NCBI GenBank assembly: GCA_031283785.1
Contig: JAITBC010000403.1
Span: 1-7,794, forward strand
From: Tannerella sp.
Lineage (GTDB): Bacteria > Bacteroidota > Bacteroidia > Bacteroidales > Tannerellaceae
Direction of reading: 5' to 3'
DNA: 7,794 nt
Below are positions 6,530 through 7,794 of this stretch, in pieces (the first letter of the stretch is position 1; every line of letters starts with the position of its first letter). The notes below the pieces were generated by a model. The model had not been told where the DNA came from. It worked only from the letters and a program-made list of their open reading frames with translations, and ran no database searches. The position numbers were made by a program, and so were the translations under genes.

Positions 6530-7135
6530 ATGTCGATCGCATACCTCTCTACGGCCTATCTGGCTCCGGTGCAATACTTTTCGAAGCTTGTAAGTTTTGA
6601 TGAGATACGCATTGAAACGGAAGAAAATTATCCTAAACAAACATTCAGGAACAGATGCCTGATAGCAACAACGAACGGCATACAGGCGCTTACCGTACCA
6701 ATACAAAAACCAGACGCTCCCAAATGTCCGACACGCGACATACGTATCTCCGGTCATGGAAACTGGCAGCATCTGCACTGGAACGCTCTCGTTTCGGCTT
6801 ATAACATGAGCCCGTTTTTCGAATATTATGCCGATGACTTCAGGCCGTTTTATGAGCAATCGTACAAATACCTTGTTGAATATAACGAAGCGCTGCAAAC
6901 GATGATATGCAGGTTGCTGGATATTCGTCCGTTGATAACTCATACCGGGAAATATGAACCGGAAGTATGCAACGATTTCCGTACGGCGATCGACCCCCGT
7001 AATCCGCAACCGGACACGGCGTTCACACCCCGCGTATATTATCAGGTATTCCACGATAAACACGGCTTTATCCCGAACTTGAGCATCGTAGACCTCTTAT
7101 TCAATATGGGACCGGAATCGGTATTGTTTTTATGA
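6530..7135 (+). CDS. WbqC-like family protein
   Basis: A 201-residue protein matching the WbqC-like family (PF08889): N-terminal YLSTAYLAPVQYF, then YPKQTFRNRC (34-43), GHGNWQHLHWNALVSAYNMS (75-94), PFFEYYADDFRPFYE, and the C-terminal block YYQVFHDKHGFIPNLSIVDL followed by LFNMGPES. The family is named after a gene of an O-antigen locus, but its biochemical activity is not established. In Bacteroidota it commonly lies next to lepB/dapB, as here. No signal peptide or membrane segment, so it is probably cytoplasmic. The start codon directly follows the stop of the preceding gene with no gap, indicating cotranscription and likely translational coupling. Last gene of the plus-strand operon. Confidence 0.93.
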   Translation: MSIAYLSTAYLAPVQYFSKLVSFDEIRIETEENYPKQTFRNRCLIATTNGIQALTVPIQKPDAPKCPTRDIRISGHGNWQHLHWNALVSAYNMSPFFEYYADDFRPFYEQSYKYLVEYNEALQTMICRLLDIRPLITHTGKYEPEVCNDFRTAIDPRNPQPDTAFTPRVYYQVFHDKHGFIPNLSIVDLLFNMGPESVLFL

Positions 7136-7149
7136 CCCCACCCCCACCC
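7136..7149 (-). other. G-rich run (G3-T-G5-T-G4 on the minus strand)
   Basis: Plus-strand CCCCACCCCCACCC begins directly after the WbqC stop codon. On the minus strand it reads as three G tracts separated by single T. It lies downstream of both convergent genes, so the G-rich strand would be in the 3' region of the Rpn transcript. Three tracts are short of a standard four-tract quadruplex, so structure formation is uncertain. Confidence 0.6.
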
Positions 7150-7169
7150 TACAAATCAAGCCGCCGAAA

Positions 7170-7205
7170 GTACGTGGTACAGCCATTGCCCATAGCTGCA
7201 CGTGC
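7170..7205. repeat. Imperfect inverted repeat in the convergent intergenic region
   Basis: GTACGTG at 7170-7176 can pair with CACGTGC at 7199-7205 through seven positions including one G-T wobble, with a loop of about 22 nt. The right arm contains the perfect 8-bp palindrome GCACGTGC (7198-7205). On the plus strand an A8 run follows, not a T run, so it is not a canonical intrinsic terminator in either direction. It may be a weak stem or a binding site; chance cannot be excluded. Confidence 0.3.
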
Positions 7206-7271
7206 GCTCAAAAAAAACGGGTATTATATAGAACACAAATTCACATGAATATCTTAATGTTTCCAGGAATT

Positions 7272-7794
7272 TCAGACCGGCGTCGTGCGAAGTATCTCCA
7301 GCAGTTCTTCCTCGCCGAGACCGGTAATTGCCTGCATCTGCTCGATGGAGAAACCGCTGCGCCTGCAGTTAAGGACAATATTGATTATACTCGTCTTTTC
7401 GCCTTCCGCACGGCCTTCTGCTATACCTTCCGCACGGCCTTCCACACGGCCTTCTGCTAGACCTTCCACTCGACCTTCTGCTATACCTTCCGCACGGCCT
7501 TCCGCTAGACCTCTTGCTAAACCTCTTGCAAGGCCTTCTGTTTCACCTTTTGACAAGCCTTCGGCGATAAGACTGTTTTCGACGCGGATGATATCCCAAT
7601 ATGCGTCGTATGCCGCCAGCTCGGCATCAGTGTATGCGCCTACCTCGCACAGCTCAATGGCCTGACGGATATCGACGTCTGCCTTCAACTCCTCGGCAAC
7701 GTCCGTCTTTCGCTCTTCTACCTCCCGAAGGAAGCGTAGCCACAACACCGCCATCCGACGGTCTGTCCACGTCTCCACACGGAACTTGGGCAAC
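7272..7794 (-). CDS. Rpn family / PD-(D/E)XK transposase-like nuclease, C-terminal part only
   Basis: The 3' end of a minus-strand gene that continues past the right edge; 173 complete codons are visible. It begins LPKFRVETWTDRRMAVLWLRFL, the segment that follows the nuclease core in Rpn / PDDEXK-transposase-family proteins (PF12784-like). A charged helical region follows (REVEERKTDVAEELKADV...), then 14 tetrapeptide units of the EGxA/ARGL type, and a C-terminal tail SIEQMQAITGLGEEELLEIL that reads like the small helical motif common at the end of these proteins. E. coli RpnA-type relatives are DNA endonucleases that promote RecA-independent recombination; the catalytic domain is not in this window, so activity cannot be judged. 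The apparent TTG start near the edge is internal. The gene converges on WbqC. Confidence 0.85.
   Translation of the reverse strand, partial: LPKFRVETWTDRRMAVLWLRFLREVEERKTDVAEELKADVDIRQAIELCEVGAYTDAELAAYDAYWDIIRVENSLIAEGLSKGETEGLARGLARGLAEGRAEGIAEGRVEGLAEGRVEGRAEGIAEGRAEGEKTSIINIVLNCRRSGFSIEQMQAITGLGEEELLEILRTTPV
7402..7569 (-). repeat. 12-bp tandem repeat array, 14 units, in the Rpn-family gene
   Basis: Fourteen contiguous 12-bp units on the plus strand with consensus ccttcygcwmgr, encoding four-residue repeats such as EGRA, EGIA, EGRV and EGLA on the minus strand. Units from 7402 to about 7509 are nearly identical; those from 7510 to 7569 are more diverged. A 30-bp block at 7414-7443 recurs exactly at 7474-7503, offset by 60 bp, which points to recent block duplication. 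Such EGxA repeats are common in this family. Confidence 0.9.

Noticed and set aside
7402..7569. CRISPR-like array
   Set aside because: Units are contiguous 12-mers with no unique spacers, and they are in frame within a coding sequence.
7285..7665. Plus-strand ORF with S-A-R-P repeats
   Set aside because: It is the reverse complement of the EGxA repeat in the Rpn-family gene; a low-complexity shadow.
7791..7793. TTG as the start of the Rpn-family gene
   Set aside because: LPKF is an internal motif that follows the nuclease domain in relatives; the frame continues off the right edge.

Overview
The window looks like chromosomal DNA of a Bacteroidota, most likely Bacteroidales. The reasons are the gene families (an Ig-like lipoprotein starting C-A-N-I-G-N-P-N-G-G, a DUF2851 protein, and a dapB-lepB-lepB paralogue-WbqC row), the absence of Shine-Dalgarno sequences before most starts, and TAnnTTTG-type -7 promoter boxes. 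Base composition is moderate by eye. Genus cannot be fixed from this stretch.

Layout: (1) 1-1916, minus: the N-terminal 638 residues of a large Ig-like-domain lipoprotein whose 3' end lies off the left edge. It carries a Lys/Pro-rich linker and an unusual Ser-Ile-Pro-Asp-Ala-Ala repeat with a polyalanine run. (2) 1959-3239, minus: a DUF2851 protein. A good Bacteroidota promoter for the lipoprotein sits across its stop codon. (3) 3240-3324: a divergent intergenic region with a -7 box on each strand. (4) 3325-7135, plus: a likely operon of dapB, a possible 36-codon ORF, lepB (signal peptidase I), a second S26-type signal peptidase paralogue and a WbqC-family gene, with very tight spacing (5 nt before lepB, 16 nt after it, 0 nt before WbqC). 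(5) 7136-7271: a convergent intergenic region with a C-rich run and an imperfect inverted repeat, but no clear terminator. (6) 7272-7794, minus: the C-terminal part of an Rpn/PD-(D/E)XK transposase-like nuclease with fourteen 12-bp tandem units; its nuclease domain lies off the right edge.

How they fit together: dapB makes a precursor of lysine and meso-diaminopimelate for the cell wall; lepB cleaves signal peptides during export; WbqC relatives are linked to polysaccharide loci. The operon is therefore broadly envelope-related. The most interesting item is the second signal peptidase. It keeps the S26 fold boxes and the enlarged lid of its neighbour, but Lys replaces the catalytic Ser, Gly replaces the catalytic Lys, and box E is degenerate. 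The frame is fully open, so it is best read as a maintained pseudoenzyme rather than a decaying copy.
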